Below the pieces are notes generated by a model. It had not been told where the DNA came from. It saw only the letters and a list, made by a program, of their open reading frames with translations, and ran no database searches. Source: Bacillus sp. Cs-700 (GTDB lineage: Bacteria; Bacillota; Bacilli; Bacillales; Guptibacillaceae). From it: a stretch of 64,000 nucleotides of DNA. The position numbers and the translations under genes are program-made. Shown in pieces: positions 1 through 8,948 of this stretch (position 1 is the stretch's first letter; each line of letters begins with the position of its first letter). The DNA lies in the NCBI RefSeq assembly GCF_011082085.1, contig NZ_CP041063.1:2418001-2482000 (forward strand), given 5' to 3'.

Positions 1-1
1 A

Positions 2-184
2 ATTCGTGCAGAAGGTGAATCCGAAGCAGCTAAAATCTACAATAAAGCATTTAGCAAAGACCCCGAATTCTATGAACTTTACCGCACGCTTGAGTCGTAT
101 AAAACAACGCTAAACGACGAAACTGTGATTATGTTACCAGCAGATTCACCGTATGCGAGGCTTTTACAGGGCATTACGGAATAA
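2..184 (+). CDS. hflC: HflC-like SPFH/Band 7 membrane protease modulator (C-terminal 60 residues only)
   Basis: Open from the window edge to a TAA stop; only the C-terminal 60 residues are present. The residues seen (an acidic, Ala-rich coiled-coil end with RAEGESEAAKIY, followed by FYELYRTLESYK and ending LLQGITE) are typical of the end of HflC, the SPFH-domain protein that with HflK surrounds and modulates the FtsH protease on the outer face of the membrane. The gene starts outside the window, and its HflK partner would be expected just upstream. It could be another SPFH protein, but the tail pattern fits HflC best. Confidence 0.75.
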   Translation: MRAEGESEAAKIYNKAFSKDPEFYELYRTLESYKTTLNDETVIMLPADSPYARLLQGITE

Positions 185-189
185 ATTTT

Positions 190-229
190 TTCAGGGTGGC
201 CGCTTGTATGACTGAGCGCCCTCCCTGAA
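190..229. terminator. Inverted repeat between convergent hflC and mntP
   Basis: TTCAGGG at 190-196 pairs with CCCTGAA at 223-229, with further partial pairing inside. It lies between the ends of two convergent genes, so a shared terminator is likely, but neither strand has a clean run of Ts after the stem. Confidence 0.4.
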
Positions 230-283
230 GGTGCTTTATTGGCTAAACTGAGATTAATTGGCCAAAGAACCCCACCGCCATCA

Positions 284-841
284 TTACACGATCAACAACT
301 TCAGCCCAAAACAAAATAAGATGCAGCCTCCAAGCAGTTCGCTATAAGAACCGATCCAGCGCTGGAACTTTCGACCCATCATTAAACCAGACCAGGTTAA
401 AAACATGCTGATTAGGCCGAACAATAAAATCGTGACAAATACTCTTGCTCCATAAATACCAAGACTTAGACCAACGGAAAAACTATCAAGACTAACGCTC
501 AACGAAAAAACAAGCAGGCCGAATCCGACAGGGGTTACAAACGGTTTATCTCGCGATGATAGCGAGGAAAGTCCCATTTGAATACCGAGTAACAGCAAAA
601 GGGCGCCGCCGACCATCGTCGCGACCGTGCCAAAATGTTCGGATAAAACGCGGCCAATCATCATTCCGGCAAGAGGCATTCCCATATGAAAAAGTCCAAT
701 CACCACACCGATTTTGGCAATTTGGCGGAGACGGAGCGGGATCATACCCATGCCAAGTCCAACTGAAAAAGCATCCATACCGAGAGCAAATGCCATTATG
801 CTTAATGTGGCGAGCTCTCCAATTAATGCAGTGGAAATCAT
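284..841 (-). CDS. mntP: Manganese efflux pump MntP (YwlD/YebN family)
   Basis: 185 residues, almost entirely hydrophobic, with about six membrane helices in two homologous halves of three. Each half begins with a conserved aspartate in a small-residue context ([10 protein letters not shown] near residue 22 and [12 protein letters not shown] near 117), the paired acidic metal-site motif of the MntP family, which exports Mn(II). The position next to ywlC matches ywlD in B. subtilis. The start is an ATG about 6 nt after a GGGGGGAG ribosome site. The leader carries a hairpin (856-885), but I see no yybP-ykoY riboswitch core. Family assignment is secure; the manganese role is taken from characterised members. 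Confidence 0.9.
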   Translation of the reverse strand: MISTALIGELATLSIMAFALGMDAFSVGLGMGMIPLRLRQIAKIGVVIGLFHMGMPLAGMMIGRVLSEHFGTVATMVGGALLLLLGIQMGLSSLSSRDKPFVTPVGFGLLVFSLSVSLDSFSVGLSLGIYGARVFVTILLFGLISMFLTWSGLMMGRKFQRWIGSYSELLGGCILFCFGLKLLIV

Positions 842-855
842 TCCATCTCCCCCCG

Positions 856-885
856 GGACGTGCTATTCAACTTTTATGCACGTCC
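856..885 (-). promoter_or_regulatory. Hairpin in mntP 5' leader next to the ribosome site
   Basis: A perfect 8-bp inverted repeat, GGACGTGC (856-863) and GCACGTCC (878-885), with a 14-nt loop. On the minus strand it ends right beside the GGGGGG part of the mntP ribosome site, so it could affect translation. Function unknown. Confidence 0.45.
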
Positions 886-984
886 TCTTGAAAATAGAAG
901 GGAAAGAATGAATAATAGATTAAGTAAGGCTCGTTAAGGGTAGTGTTTTAGTAATGATTGAGCCAAATTGGAGGAACGAATACA

Positions 985-1245
985 ATGAGTGTGCATAAAG
1001 GGATTTCGAATCAGCTTAGTCAAAAAAACAGGGAAATTAATTTGTTTATTCAATTAGATAAAGAGCGAGAAGCCGCAATTGCGCATGCCAGCGAATTATG
1101 TGCAGCTAACGAACCATTTACAACGGATCGCATTAACGAACTTTCTCTACAAATTAATGAACTCGCAAAACAAGGAAGCATTCCTACCCGTACGTACGTA
1201 ACACCGCAAATGGTAGAAGAGTTCGTCAACAAAAAACGCAGCTAG
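985..1245 (+). CDS. YpbS-like DUF2533 family small cytosolic protein
   Basis: 86 residues if started at the ATG at 985, which has a GGAGG ribosome site 10 nt upstream; an in-frame upstream ATG at 958 has no such site. The protein is charged and helical, with a pattern (LDKEREAAI...A...LC, then INELAKQGSIPTRTYVTPQMVEEFV) that I associate with the Bacillus YpbS/DUF2533 family, whose function is unknown. It stands alone, transcribed toward ywlC, and ends in a bidirectional terminator. The name comes from memory of the family and could not be checked. Confidence 0.65.
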   Translation: MSVHKGISNQLSQKNREINLFIQLDKEREAAIAHASELCAANEPFTTDRINELSLQINELAKQGSIPTRTYVTPQMVEEFVNKKRS

Positions 1246-1256
1246 TCTATAGTAAA

Positions 1257-1281
1257 AACCCGCTCAAGGCCTGAGCGGGTT
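1257..1281. terminator. Bidirectional terminator between the YpbS-like gene and ywlC
   Basis: A 10-bp stem, AACCCGCTCA / TGAGCGGGTT, with a 5-nt loop and T-rich sequence on both sides, placed between convergent genes. Confidence 0.85.
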
Positions 1282-1284
1282 TTG

Positions 1285-2355
1285 TTATTCTTTGATCACA
1301 CGATTGCTGGCTGCTTTTGATAGCCGATTCATTACGGCTGCTCCTACGCCCTCATGTGTAAACATTTCACTATAAATTTCATCAACGTCTGATTCATCGA
1401 ACTGCCTTAGGACATCATACAAGCGGTTCGCAACTGAAATCAGATCTGCCCTTGATCCGCACGGGATAACCACGTCGGCACGGTACCTCGCTTTCGATTC
1501 TTCCGTGGCGAGAACACCAATCTTTTTACCTTCTGCTCTACGCTTGTCCACAAGTGATTGCAAGTATGACGAGGAACCATCCACAAGCGTGACCGGAGCC
1601 GTCGGAGCATAGTGTGTGTACTTCACGCCAGGGGATTTTGGCTTTTGCCCTTCGTCACTTAGCGCTGGATCCACGTTCACTTCCCCAACAACTTCTTCTA
1701 ACTGCTCTTTCGTCACACCACCCGGACGAAGGATCGTCACGTGATGGCCTGAACAATCCACGACCGTAGACTCTAGCCCAACACCTGTCGAACCGCCGTC
1801 CACAATACCAGCAATTCTGCCACTTAAATCATGAATCACATGTTTCGCTGTGGTTGGACTCGGTTTTCCTGATAAGTTTGCACTTGGCGCGGCAAGTGGT
1901 AAATTCGCCGCCTTTAGAAGCGCAAGTGCCACTGGATGGTCAGGCATGCGAATGGCCACCGTATCAAGCCCAGCGGTCACATTTGAAGCGACACTCTTAC
2001 CACCAGGTAATACAATCGTTAATGGTCCTGGCCAGAACGCATTCATTAGCTTATCAGCTTGTTTTGGAATATGTGATACTAACTTTTCCACATGTGGACG
2101 ACTCGCCACGTGAACAATCAGAGGATTATCCGCAGGACGGCCTTTCGCACTGAATATTTTGGCCACAGCTTCTTCAGATAGCGCGTTTCCCCCTAGGCCA
2201 TACACGGTTTCAGTAGGAAAAGCGACGACTTCATTTCGTTGTAAACATTCGGCAGCTTCCACAACCTGTGGATAAACTTTTTCACTATCCACATTTCCAT
2301 CCACATACCAAACATTTGTGTGGATACCTTCCACGTTATTCACCTTCTTATTCAA
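1285..2355 (-). CDS. ywlC: Threonylcarbamoyl-AMP synthase, Sua5/YwlC type
   Basis: 356 residues, the usual length of the two-domain Sua5 form. It makes threonylcarbamoyl-AMP from threonine, bicarbonate and ATP, the first step of t6A37 modification of ANN-reading tRNAs. The N-terminal YrdC domain (about residues 30-225) shows FPTETVYGLGG, KGRPADNPLIVH, and the substrate-pocket segment with SANLSGKPSPT. The C-terminal Sua5 domain starts after the linker KSPGVKYTHYAP. It lies between mntP and the ywlB-like gene, as in B. subtilis. The start is an ATG; the first 20 or so residues are variable in the family. Confidence 0.95.
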   Translation of the reverse strand: MNKKVNNVEGIHTNVWYVDGNVDSEKVYPQVVEAAECLQRNEVVAFPTETVYGLGGNALSEEAVAKIFSAKGRPADNPLIVHVASRPHVEKLVSHIPKQADKLMNAFWPGPLTIVLPGGKSVASNVTAGLDTVAIRMPDHPVALALLKAANLPLAAPSANLSGKPSPTTAKHVIHDLSGRIAGIVDGGSTGVGLESTVVDCSGHHVTILRPGGVTKEQLEEVVGEVNVDPALSDEGQKPKSPGVKYTHYAPTAPVTLVDGSSSYLQSLVDKRRAEGKKIGVLATEESKARYRADVVIPCGSRADLISVANRLYDVLRQFDESDVDEIYSEMFTHEGVGAAVMNRLSKAASNRVIKE

Positions 2356-2513
2356 TAAATGCTAATAAACCCGGTTATTTCGGGATAATAAGTGATCTTT
2401 CCACAGAATTCTACACAATTCGTAAAAACGCTTCCTTTCACTTAACACACAAGTATCCACACAATGTGGATAACGTATGTTCGATTTGTGCATAACCATG
2501 TTGATGAGATCAC

Positions 2514-2945
2514 CTAGTTTAAACGTTTTCTCATAATCACTCGCTGATCTGATTGATTGGAAAATAGCTCATTTTCCCTTACTAATTTCGGAACGTCTTC
2601 GATAGAAATTGTCGAGAAACCGAAAACTTGAAAGAAAAATGATTCTTCTTTTGATGTGAGAAACAACTCGTCCAAATTAGCTTTTTTCGCAAAAAGTAGT
2701 ACCTGGTCAAAGAACTGTAATAATCGTTCAGAAGTTGATTCAGAGCTATTTAAGACGAGTGCTCTTAGAAGACCTGACGCACCTATCGTTTCAAGTCCAA
2801 TCACGCCTAGCAGGTCTTTTTTTTCTGATTCTGCGATAAGAAACGACTCAATATCAGGTAGCCCGTCCACATCAAGGCCGGATTGGATAACAAAATTCCT
2901 AACGGCTACGGCATCATCTGTCGTTGCTTTTCTAACAAGAAACAA
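2514..2945 (-). CDS. ywlB: YwlB-like GNAT-fold N-acetyltransferase-related protein
   Basis: 143 residues beginning VRKATTDDAVAVRNFV, the usual GNAT first strand and helix, followed by mixed alpha/beta and ending with an IMRKRL strand typical of the fold. The acetyl-CoA-binding Q/RxxGxG/A loop is not obvious, so catalysis is uncertain. Position between spoIIR and ywlC matches B. subtilis ywlB, which is the main basis for the symbol. Substrate unknown. Confidence 0.6.
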   Translation of the reverse strand: MFLVRKATTDDAVAVRNFVIQSGLDVDGLPDIESFLIAESEKKDLLGVIGLETIGASGLLRALVLNSSESTSERLLQFFDQVLLFAKKANLDELFLTSKEESFFFQVFGFSTISIEDVPKLVRENELFSNQSDQRVIMRKRLN

Positions 2946-3021
2946 ATAGATCTCCTCCTTCAGTTTTCACACAAAACCGTTCTGTTATGGTCTTATGCGT
3001 TGAAGAAGGAGAATAGACCAG

Positions 3022-3630
3022 TTAGCTGAATATTCCTTTCACCCAGTCCACAATCGTATCCATGATTTTCACCAAGAAGAAGTCAACTTCCACGTCTTCT
3101 GAAGGCTCTTCTACAGGCGCGTCGCTTTCTGCCTGAACAGCGTCCCCATTTGAGAAGTCAAGGAAACAAAGCGGTGGGAAAAGAACGCACCACCAGTTAT
3201 CCCCAAGACCTTCCCCAATTGTAATTAAGACGGCTTCATAGTCACCGGCAGGGTAAACAAAATCGCCATATAGTTTCGTCGGAAACGCGACTTCTCCAAA
3301 AGAAACAGAAAATGATTCACTGCTCCCAATCTGATCAAGCTCTTTTTCTACAATCGCTTCAATTTCATTCAAATGACTTTTAATCACGCGACGCGAAGCT
3401 TCAATGGATGTTAAATCAGCGACCCACTTATTAATTGATTCGTTCACTTCGTCACGAATACTACGCTTTACTGATTGATCTTCCTCACTATTACTATTTG
3501 CTAAAATGCGAAGACGAATCGCTTCGTCTGGAATAATCTGCTGATTTGCTGTAACAACTCCCGAACCCTGGAGACTTGAAGCAAGAATAAAAAATGAGAT
3601 TAATAGATTAATAAGTCCTCTTTGATTCAT
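3022..3630 (-). CDS. spoIIR: Stage II sporulation protein R
   Basis: 202 residues with an N-terminal hydrophobic segment (about residues 7-28) for export, then the conserved SpoIIR core: IPDEAIRLRILANSNSEEDQ, RDEVNESI, and the later SFGEVAFPTKLYGDFVYPAGDYEAV and GEGLGDNWWCVLFPPLCF motifs. SpoIIR is made in the forespore and secreted to the intermembrane space, where it triggers SpoIIGA to process pro-sigma E in the mother cell. Its acidic C-terminal extension ends in a short amphipathic segment. Position after prmC is the standard Bacillus arrangement. Good evidence that the organism sporulates. Confidence 0.97.
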   Translation of the reverse strand: MNQRGLINLLISFFILASSLQGSGVVTANQQIIPDEAIRLRILANSNSEEDQSVKRSIRDEVNESINKWVADLTSIEASRRVIKSHLNEIEAIVEKELDQIGSSESFSVSFGEVAFPTKLYGDFVYPAGDYEAVLITIGEGLGDNWWCVLFPPLCFLDFSNGDAVQAESDAPVEEPSEDVEVDFFLVKIMDTIVDWVKGIFS

Positions 3631-3723
3631 CTTGTATCCCGTCCCTTCTAGCTCTCATTCTGGCCAGATTCATACGTTTTAAACGTAGAACTGTTCACCA
3701 GAATGCGAGCAGAATCGACAGGG

Positions 3724-4572
3724 TTACGTTACAACACCAAATACCATTCGTTCTTTCCCACTAATATCTTTCACAACCTCAACCTGAATACACTGACCAA
3801 AAGAAGCTTCGAGCATTGCGGCAACTGTTCTTGCCTGCTTTTCGCCTACCTCAAATCCAATTAACCCTGGAGAAGCAATCAGCCCAGGCAAACCTTCCGC
3901 AAGTCTGCGATAAAGTACGTAGCCATCTTCTCCTCCTACAAGAGCACGAATCGGTTCATGGTCTCGAACTAACGGGTCAAGAGTGGCATATTCTTCTTCT
4001 GAAATGTAAGGAGGATTTGAAACGACGATATCAAACGTTTGTCCTTGTAACGGCTGAAGTAAATCACCGTGAAGAAACGAGATTGGAGCGTCAAGCTGAC
4101 GTGCATTTTCCTTCGCTACCTTAAGGGCCTCCTGAGAAATATCCACTGCTGTGACGTTTTGATTTTTCAGTTCTAGCGCAAGACTAATCCCAATCGCCCC
4201 GCTTCCGGTACCGATGTCGGCGATCTTGGACTTTTCCGGGTTAGGAAACAGCATTTTTGACCTAGAAAGAATACCTTCCACAAGCTCTTCTGTTTCAGGT
4301 CTTGGCACGAGTACATGATGATTCACGCGGAACGTTCTTCCGTAGAACTCTTCTTTTCCAACAATGTGCTGAACAGGAATGCCGGTCGCGTGCTCGTTTA
4401 TTTTCGCTTCAAAACTCGCAAAATTCGGCATTTGATCTTGCATCTGAAGCAATAGTTCTGTTCTTGATACGTTTAACTCGTGTTTGATCAGCCACTCGGC
4501 AGCCGATGCTTCACGTCCGTGCTCCTCTAAAAAAGAAGAAGCCCATTTAAGGGCTTCGAATACAGTCATCAT
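3724..4572 (-). CDS. prmC: Release factor glutamine methyltransferase PrmC
   Basis: 282 residues. It methylates the glutamine of the GGQ motif in peptide release factors using S-adenosylmethionine. The N-terminal helical domain (1-80) is followed by a Rossmann methyltransferase: VPRPETEELVE, ADIGTGSGAIGISLA (SAM loop, about residue 117) and the diagnostic VSNPPYIS (NPPY, about residue 185) that holds the glutamine side chain. It starts 4 nt after the prfA stop, so it is translated with its substrate gene. Confidence 0.97.
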   Translation of the reverse strand: MMTVFEALKWASSFLEEHGREASAAEWLIKHELNVSRTELLLQMQDQMPNFASFEAKINEHATGIPVQHIVGKEEFYGRTFRVNHHVLVPRPETEELVEGILSRSKMLFPNPEKSKIADIGTGSGAIGISLALELKNQNVTAVDISQEALKVAKENARQLDAPISFLHGDLLQPLQGQTFDIVVSNPPYISEEEYATLDPLVRDHEPIRALVGGEDGYVLYRRLAEGLPGLIASPGLIGFEVGEKQARTVAAMLEASFGQCIQVEVVKDISGKERMVFGVVT

Positions 4573-4576
4573 AGGG

Positions 4577-5647
4577 TCACTCTCCAGCTTCCGCCATTAA
4601 GCGCGTTTGTTCTTCTGTAATAAGCGCATCAATGAACTCATCAAGCTTACCTTGAAGGATCTGGTCAAGCTTTTGGATCGTTAAGTTAATTCTGTGATCC
4701 GTTACGCGGTTTTGTGGGAAGTTGTACGTGCGAATACGTTCAGAACGGTCGCCAGTACCAACAGCGGATTTACGGTTATCGTCATACTCTTTCTGTGCTT
4801 CCTGCTGGAACTTATCATACACGCGAGCACGAAGAACCTTCATCGCTTTTTCTTTGTTCTTGATCTGAGATTTTTCATCCTGACACGAAACTACAACACC
4901 AGTTGGCATGTGCGTTAAGCGAACCGCTGACATCGTTGTATTAACACTCTGTCCACCTGGCCCACTTGAAGTAAAGGTATCAACACGAATGTCTTTATCA
5001 TGAATGTCAACTTCTACTTCTTCTGCTTCAGGAAGCACCGCAACGGTTGCCGTAGACGTATGAATACGACCACCTGATTCTGTTGACGGAACGCGCTGAA
5101 CGCGGTGTGCTCCGTTCTCATACTTCATTTTTGAATAAGCGCCAGCACCGTTGATCATAAAGATAATCTCTTTAAAACCACCGAGTTCGGTTGAACTTGA
5201 TTCAATGACTTCAGACTTCCAACCTTGCATTTCAGCAAAGCGGCTGTACATTTTGTACAAGTCACCCGCAAATAGAGCGGCTTCATCTCCACCCGCTGCT
5301 CCGCGAACCTCGATAATTACGTTCTTATCATCGTTCGGGTCTTTTGGAAGAAGTAGCACGCGCAAGCGCTCTGCATACTCTTCTTCTTTAGGTGTAAGCT
5401 CGGAAAGTTCAGCCTTTACCATTTCGCGCATTTCTGCATCTTTTTCTTCCTCAAGCATCGCTTTCGCATCTTGAATGCCCTCGAGAATTTCCTTATATTC
5501 ACGATACACCTGAACGGTTTCCTCAAGACTTGATTGCTCTTTGGAATATTCCCGGAGTTTCGTCGTGTCATTAATGACTTCTGGATCACTCAACAACTGA
5601 TTTAACTTATCATAACGTTCTTCAACAATTTCTAAACGGTCTAACAA
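4577..5647 (-). CDS. prfA: Peptide chain release factor 1
   Basis: 356 residues, standard RF1 length. It reads UAA and UAG stop codons and triggers peptide release. The N-terminal coiled coil, the [19 protein letters not shown] segment, the GGQ catalytic loop ([10 protein letters not shown], about residue 230) and the RF1 C-terminus with [19 protein letters not shown] are all present. First gene of the prfA-prmC-spoIIR group on the minus strand. Confidence 0.98.
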   Translation of the reverse strand: MLDRLEIVEERYDKLNQLLSDPEVINDTTKLREYSKEQSSLEETVQVYREYKEILEGIQDAKAMLEEEKDAEMREMVKAELSELTPKEEEYAERLRVLLLPKDPNDDKNVIIEVRGAAGGDEAALFAGDLYKMYSRFAEMQGWKSEVIESSSTELGGFKEIIFMINGAGAYSKMKYENGAHRVQRVPSTESGGRIHTSTATVAVLPEAEEVEVDIHDKDIRVDTFTSSGPGGQSVNTTMSAVRLTHMPTGVVVSCQDEKSQIKNKEKAMKVLRARVYDKFQQEAQKEYDDNRKSAVGTGDRSERIRTYNFPQNRVTDHRINLTIQKLDQILQGKLDEFIDALITEEQTRLMAEAGE

Positions 5648-5799
5648 GATCTTTCACCTCGTTTTCGTTGCATAACATTCTAATTATAGTATAGGACATT
5701 TCACAGGTCAAAAGCAAAAATAGCTTGAACTTGATTTATTCAGGGTAAACTGGAAGTAGGTTAGTAAAAACGAACGATTCCGGAAGGGGCGGTTTGAAC

Positions 5800-7134
5800 A
5801 TGAAATTCGTCATTATTGGCGGCGATGCAGCTGGTATGAGTGCAGCAATGCAAATTATTCGAAATGATGAGGAAGCGGAAGTTGTGACGCTTGAGAAAGG
5901 AAATATCTACTCTTATGGGCAGTGCGGTCTCCCTTATGTCATTAGTGGAAAAATTGAATCCACTGAAAAACTTATCGCTAGATCTGTCGATACGTTTCGA
6001 GAGAAGTATGGCATCGATGCTCGTGTGTATCATGAAGTAACAAATGTGGATACCGATAAAAAAATTGTAAAAGGAGTTAACTTAAAGTCCGGCGAACATT
6101 TTACCGAAAAATACGATAAACTGTTAATCGCGACAGGGGTTAGTCCTGTGAAACCAAATTGGGAAGGAATCGATCTTAACGGAATACATACATTAAAAAC
6201 GATTCCGGATGCTGAGAAGGTAATCAATGATTTGGATGACTCTGTTAAAAACGTTGCGGTTATTGGAGGAGGCTATATCGGTCTTGAAATGGCTGAAACG
6301 TTCCGTGAACTTGGTAAAAATGTGCGCATCATTGAACTAGGGTCACACCTCGCTAGCATTTTTGATGAAGACATGGCGAAGATGATCCATGATGAGGCAG
6401 AGCGAAACGAGGTTGCTGTTCATACAAACGAAGGCGTGCAATCTTTTAAAGGTGAGAAGCGCGTGAAAAAGATCGTAACAGATAAAGGAGAATATGAAGC
6501 AGATCTTGTTCTCGTTTCTGTTGGAGTAAAGCCTAATACAGGTTTCCTTAAGGAGTGCGGGCTACACACCGCTTCTAACGGGGCAATACAGGTGAATCGC
6601 TACATGCAAACGAGTAAAGAAGATGTCTATGCCGCTGGAGACTGTGCGACACATTACCATCGTGTCAAAGAACGTGATGACTTTGTTCCTCTAGGGACGA
6701 CAGCAAATAAACAGGGGCGTATTGCAGGACTGAATATGGTCGGACAGCCGAATACGTTTAAAGGAATTGTCGGTACTTCTGTCATTAAATTCTTTGACTT
6801 AACGCTTGGTCGAACAGGGCTTTCAACAAGTGAAGCAGAAGCACTTAATTTACCGTTCGCTAGCTGTTCTACTGAAGCGACAGATATCGCTGGATACTAC
6901 CCTGATGCACGAGAACTTTGTGTCAAAATCATTTTCCGAGATGATAACGAGCGCATCCTTGGCGGGCAGTTTATTGGAAAGTATGGCGTGGATAAGCGCG
7001 TTGACGTACTTGCGACTGCTCTTTATCACCAAATGACGTTACATGACATAGAGGACCTCGATCTCTCCTACGCTCCACCTTACAACAGCGTTTGGGATCC
7101 GTTGCAACAAGCAGCAAGACGAGCTCAGCATTAA
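5800..7134 (+). CDS. CoA-disulfide reductase-like FAD/NAD(P) flavoprotein
   Basis: 444 residues from the ATG at 5800, which has GGAAGGGG about 10 nt upstream; a TTG two codons earlier is possible. An FAD-binding [12 protein letters not shown] loop is at the N-terminus, and a single-cysteine motif ([12 protein letters not shown], about Cys42) matches the active-site cysteine of CoA-disulfide reductases and NADH oxidases. A second [11 protein letters not shown] loop (about 155) binds NAD(P)H; AAGDCA (about 280) closes the FAD site, and a dimerisation domain follows. It probably reduces CoA disulfide or a related persulfide or oxygen substrate. It has no rhodanese domain. It is inserted between prfA and tdk, which are closer neighbours in B. 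subtilis. Confidence 0.85.
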   Translation: MKFVIIGGDAAGMSAAMQIIRNDEEAEVVTLEKGNIYSYGQCGLPYVISGKIESTEKLIARSVDTFREKYGIDARVYHEVTNVDTDKKIVKGVNLKSGEHFTEKYDKLLIATGVSPVKPNWEGIDLNGIHTLKTIPDAEKVINDLDDSVKNVAVIGGGYIGLEMAETFRELGKNVRIIELGSHLASIFDEDMAKMIHDEAERNEVAVHTNEGVQSFKGEKRVKKIVTDKGEYEADLVLVSVGVKPNTGFLKECGLHTASNGAIQVNRYMQTSKEDVYAAGDCATHYHRVKERDDFVPLGTTANKQGRIAGLNMVGQPNTFKGIVGTSVIKFFDLTLGRTGLSTSEAEALNLPFASCSTEATDIAGYYPDARELCVKIIFRDDNERILGGQFIGKYGVDKRVDVLATALYHQMTLHDIEDLDLSYAPPYNSVWDPLQQAARRAQH

Positions 7135-7141
7135 TAAAAAT

Positions 7142-7165
7142 AACCCTCTCATTGTTGAGAGGGTT
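7142..7165. terminator. Bidirectional terminator
   Basis: AACCCTCTCA / TGAGAGGGTT stem of 10 bp with a TTGT loop, A-rich before and T-rich after. Between the convergent flavoprotein and lipoprotein genes; overlaps the lipoprotein stop codon. Confidence 0.85.
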
Positions 7166-7539
7166 TATCTTGCTCGCACGTGAATTTTGTATCTTGGCAC
7201 TGCTTGATAAATTTTTGCGGCAAGCGTTTTTTTCTGATTATTTAGTTCCGCTTCTTGTTTATTCGTAAATTTAACATTTACCCACGCATGGTTGCCAGTG
7301 ATCGAAATCAATCCAGCATCAAATCCTTCTGCCTCGACTACTTCTCGAATCTTATCTTGATCGTCACTAATCGTTGGCTTGTCCACGCTCATATTTCGAT
7401 AGGACTGTGGGTTTAGATTAATATCGGTATTTAAGTTTTGACCTTCTCCCGCCTGTCCATTTGCTTCTGGCGGCTTGAGTGGCGAACAGGCTGATACAAG
7501 CAACAGAAGCACAAGCATCATCCAGGTTATCTTTCTCAT
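7165..7539 (-). CDS. Small secreted lipoprotein, YhcN/YlaJ-like
   Basis: 124 residues from the ATG at 7539, which has an AGGAGGTGA ribosome site 9 nt away. A lipoprotein signal runs from residue 1 to the lipobox VSAC (Cys about 18), so the mature protein should be anchored to the outer membrane face. The mature part is mostly polar, with a small alpha/beta domain (DQDKIREVVEAEG...AWVNVKFTNKQEAELNNQKKTLAAKIYQAVP). This layout resembles the YhcN/YlaJ sporulation lipoprotein group, but the match is weak and the function is not known. Confidence 0.6.
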   Translation of the reverse strand: MRKITWMMLVLLLLVSACSPLKPPEANGQAGEGQNLNTDINLNPQSYRNMSVDKPTISDDQDKIREVVEAEGFDAGLISITGNHAWVNVKFTNKQEAELNNQKKTLAAKIYQAVPRYKIHVRAR

Positions 7540-7648
7540 CAGTCGGTCACCTCCTGTTTTTAAGGTGCCCAACAAATGATGGTTAGATTCAAATCAGCGC
7601 TTTTCTTATCTTTTCGTTACGATTTACATATTTAAAAAGCACAAAAAA

Positions 7649-7668
7649 AAGCCCGGTTTCCCGGACTT
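7649..7668 (-). terminator. tdk terminator
   Basis: On the minus strand, AAGTCCGG and CCGGGCTT form an 8-bp stem closed by GAAA and followed by eight Ts. It overlaps the last codon of tdk. Confidence 0.85.
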
Positions 7669-8284
7669 ACTTTGAGATTTCTTGTTCTTGATGATCCCTT
7701 GCTGTCGGTTTTCCAGGTACTTTATGACAGTGACGACAGCGCGGTTCATAAGACTCAGATGCACCAACAAGGATAATGGGATCCTCGTAATGAGCAGGCT
7801 TGCCATCAATAAGACGCTGCGTACGACTTGCTGGAGAACCACATACGACACAAATCGCTTGAAGCTTTGTGACGGATTCTGCAACCGTTAAAAGCTTTGG
7901 CACCTGCCCAAAAGCTTCACCGCGGAAATCCTGATCCAGCCCTGCAACGATCACACGAACTCCTTCATCTGCAAGCTGTTGCGCTACATCAACAATGCCT
8001 TCATCAAAAAACTGCACTTCATCAACCGCAACCATATCCGTATCTTCAGAAACGCGGTCCAGGATCGCCTGTGAATGATCAACCGGAACAGCGATGACGG
8101 ACATTCCATTATGAGATACAACAGATTCTTCGCTATATCTGTTATCCACTTTTGGTTTAAACACCTGAACTTTTTGTTTGGCATAAGTCGCTCGTCTTAC
8201 GCGACGAATTAATTCTTCAGACTTCCCGGAAAACATACTCCCGCAAACAACCTCAATCCAGCCGCTGTACTTCATAACATGCAT
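7667..8284 (-). CDS. tdk: Thymidine kinase
   Basis: 205 residues of the type II (zinc) thymidine kinase family, phosphorylating thymidine to dTMP. The P-loop [14 protein letters not shown] is near residue 15, the DEVQFF magnesium/Walker B motif near 90, and the zinc lasso cysteines CVVCGSPA (about 145) and CRHCHK (about 183) are intact. The first ATG has a GGAG site 10 nt upstream; a second ATG three codons on is also possible. Between rpmE and prfA, as in B. subtilis. The leader contains a candidate attenuator. Confidence 0.97.
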   Translation of the reverse strand: MHVMKYSGWIEVVCGSMFSGKSEELIRRVRRATYAKQKVQVFKPKVDNRYSEESVVSHNGMSVIAVPVDHSQAILDRVSEDTDMVAVDEVQFFDEGIVDVAQQLADEGVRVIVAGLDQDFRGEAFGQVPKLLTVAESVTKLQAICVVCGSPASRTQRLIDGKPAHYEDPIILVGASESYEPRCRHCHKVPGKPTARDHQEQEISK

Positions 8285-8315
8285 TCAACCGCTTCTCCTT
8301 TCCCAGCATAAGCAT

Positions 8316-8340
8316 AAAAAAACGACTGATCAGCGCAGTC
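8316..8340 (-). terminator. Terminator-like hairpin just before tdk (possible attenuator)
   Basis: On the minus strand GACTG and CAGTC (5 bp, 7-nt loop) are followed by a G and seven Ts. It ends about 30 nt before the tdk start codon, so it would stop transcription inside the tdk leader. The stem is short. Confidence 0.4.
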
Positions 8341-8448
8341 CTTATTTTGCGTATACTTTCATCCAATTATTGATCGTAGAGTGCTCACAAACCGCAATCA
8401 CTCGTATTCGCTTAAAAAGGCTTCGCCCATCTTAAAAATCATCCTTCA

Positions 8449-8497
8449 TAGGAAGAAACGAGTGAACAAAAGGGTTTGTTCCAACCGTTTCTTCCTA
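8449..8497. repeat. Long inverted repeat in the tdk leader
   Basis: A perfect 12-bp arm TAGGAAGAAACG (8449-8460) pairs with CGTTTCTTCCTA (8486-8497). An inner GAACAAA (8464-8470) pairs with TTTGTTC (8475-8481). It lies 165 nt upstream of tdk. The rest of 8285-8589 shows only the rpmE terminator and the hairpin near tdk. Confidence 0.7.
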
Positions 8498-8554
8498 CAA
8501 ATATGTGCAAAGTAGCTCTGCATGATGATCATTTCTTGCTTCATTGAGTTAAAA

Positions 8555-8583
8555 AACAGGCAAGGAGTAAAAACTTGCCTGTT
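8555..8583 (-). terminator. rpmE terminator
   Basis: AACAGGCAAG / CTTGCCTGTT, a 10-bp stem, followed on the minus strand by a T run. It lies just after the rpmE stop. Confidence 0.85.
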
Positions 8584-8589
8584 CTATCA

Positions 8590-8796
8590 TTAACCTTTTA
8601 GGTTGTATTTTTTTCTAAACTTATCTACGCGTCCACCAGCGTCATTAAACTTCTGACGTCCAGTATAGAATGGATGGCACTCAGAGCAAACCTCTACGCT
8701 CACGCCGTCCTGTTTTGTAGAACCAGTTTCGAATTCGTTACCGCAAGCACATCTTACCTTAATGGTTTCATAACCAGGATGAATCGCTTGTTTCAT
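8590..8796 (-). CDS. rpmE: 50S ribosomal protein L31, zinc-binding type A
   Basis: 68 residues from the ATG at 8796, about 8 nt after GGAAGGAG. An ATG three codons earlier overlaps that site and is less likely. Cysteines in CACGNEF and [10 protein letters not shown] form the zinc site that marks the C+ form of L31, used when zinc is ample. It lies between rho and tdk with its own terminators on both sides. Confidence 0.97.
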   Translation of the reverse strand: MKQAIHPGYETIKVRCACGNEFETGSTKQDGVSVEVCSECHPFYTGRQKFNDAGGRVDKFRKKYNLKG

Positions 8797-8843
8797 GAAT
8801 TTCATCTCCTTCCGCCCTGATTCCTGAGGAACCAGAGTTAAAT

Positions 8844-8872
8844 GAAGCTAAAAGGCAGTGCCTTTTAGCTTC
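8844..8872 (-). terminator. Probable rho terminator
   Basis: A strong inverted repeat, GAAGCTAAAAGGCA / TGCCTTTTAGCTTC, lies 77 nt after the rho stop and before rpmE. The T tract that follows is weak. The segment between it and rpmE also holds GATTCCTGAGGAACC, a small dyad that could belong to an L31 leader; I could not establish that. Confidence 0.65.
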
Positions 8873-8948
8873 TGCACACATAGACGTATTATAGCAGGGT
8901 GTTCCAGACAATGCAATTGATCATCTTGTGACGAAACACCCTCATTCT

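Noticed and set aside
842-957. Possible yybP-ykoY manganese riboswitch upstream of mntP
   Set aside because: The conserved core segments are not found; only a simple hairpin is present.
5761-6033. 90-codon minus-strand frame over the 5' end of the flavoprotein gene
   Set aside because: Antisense shadow of a clear flavoprotein with an intact FAD motif.
8806-8843. L31 autoregulatory leader upstream of rpmE
   Set aside because: A small dyad is present but I could not match the known Firmicutes L31 leader structure by eye.
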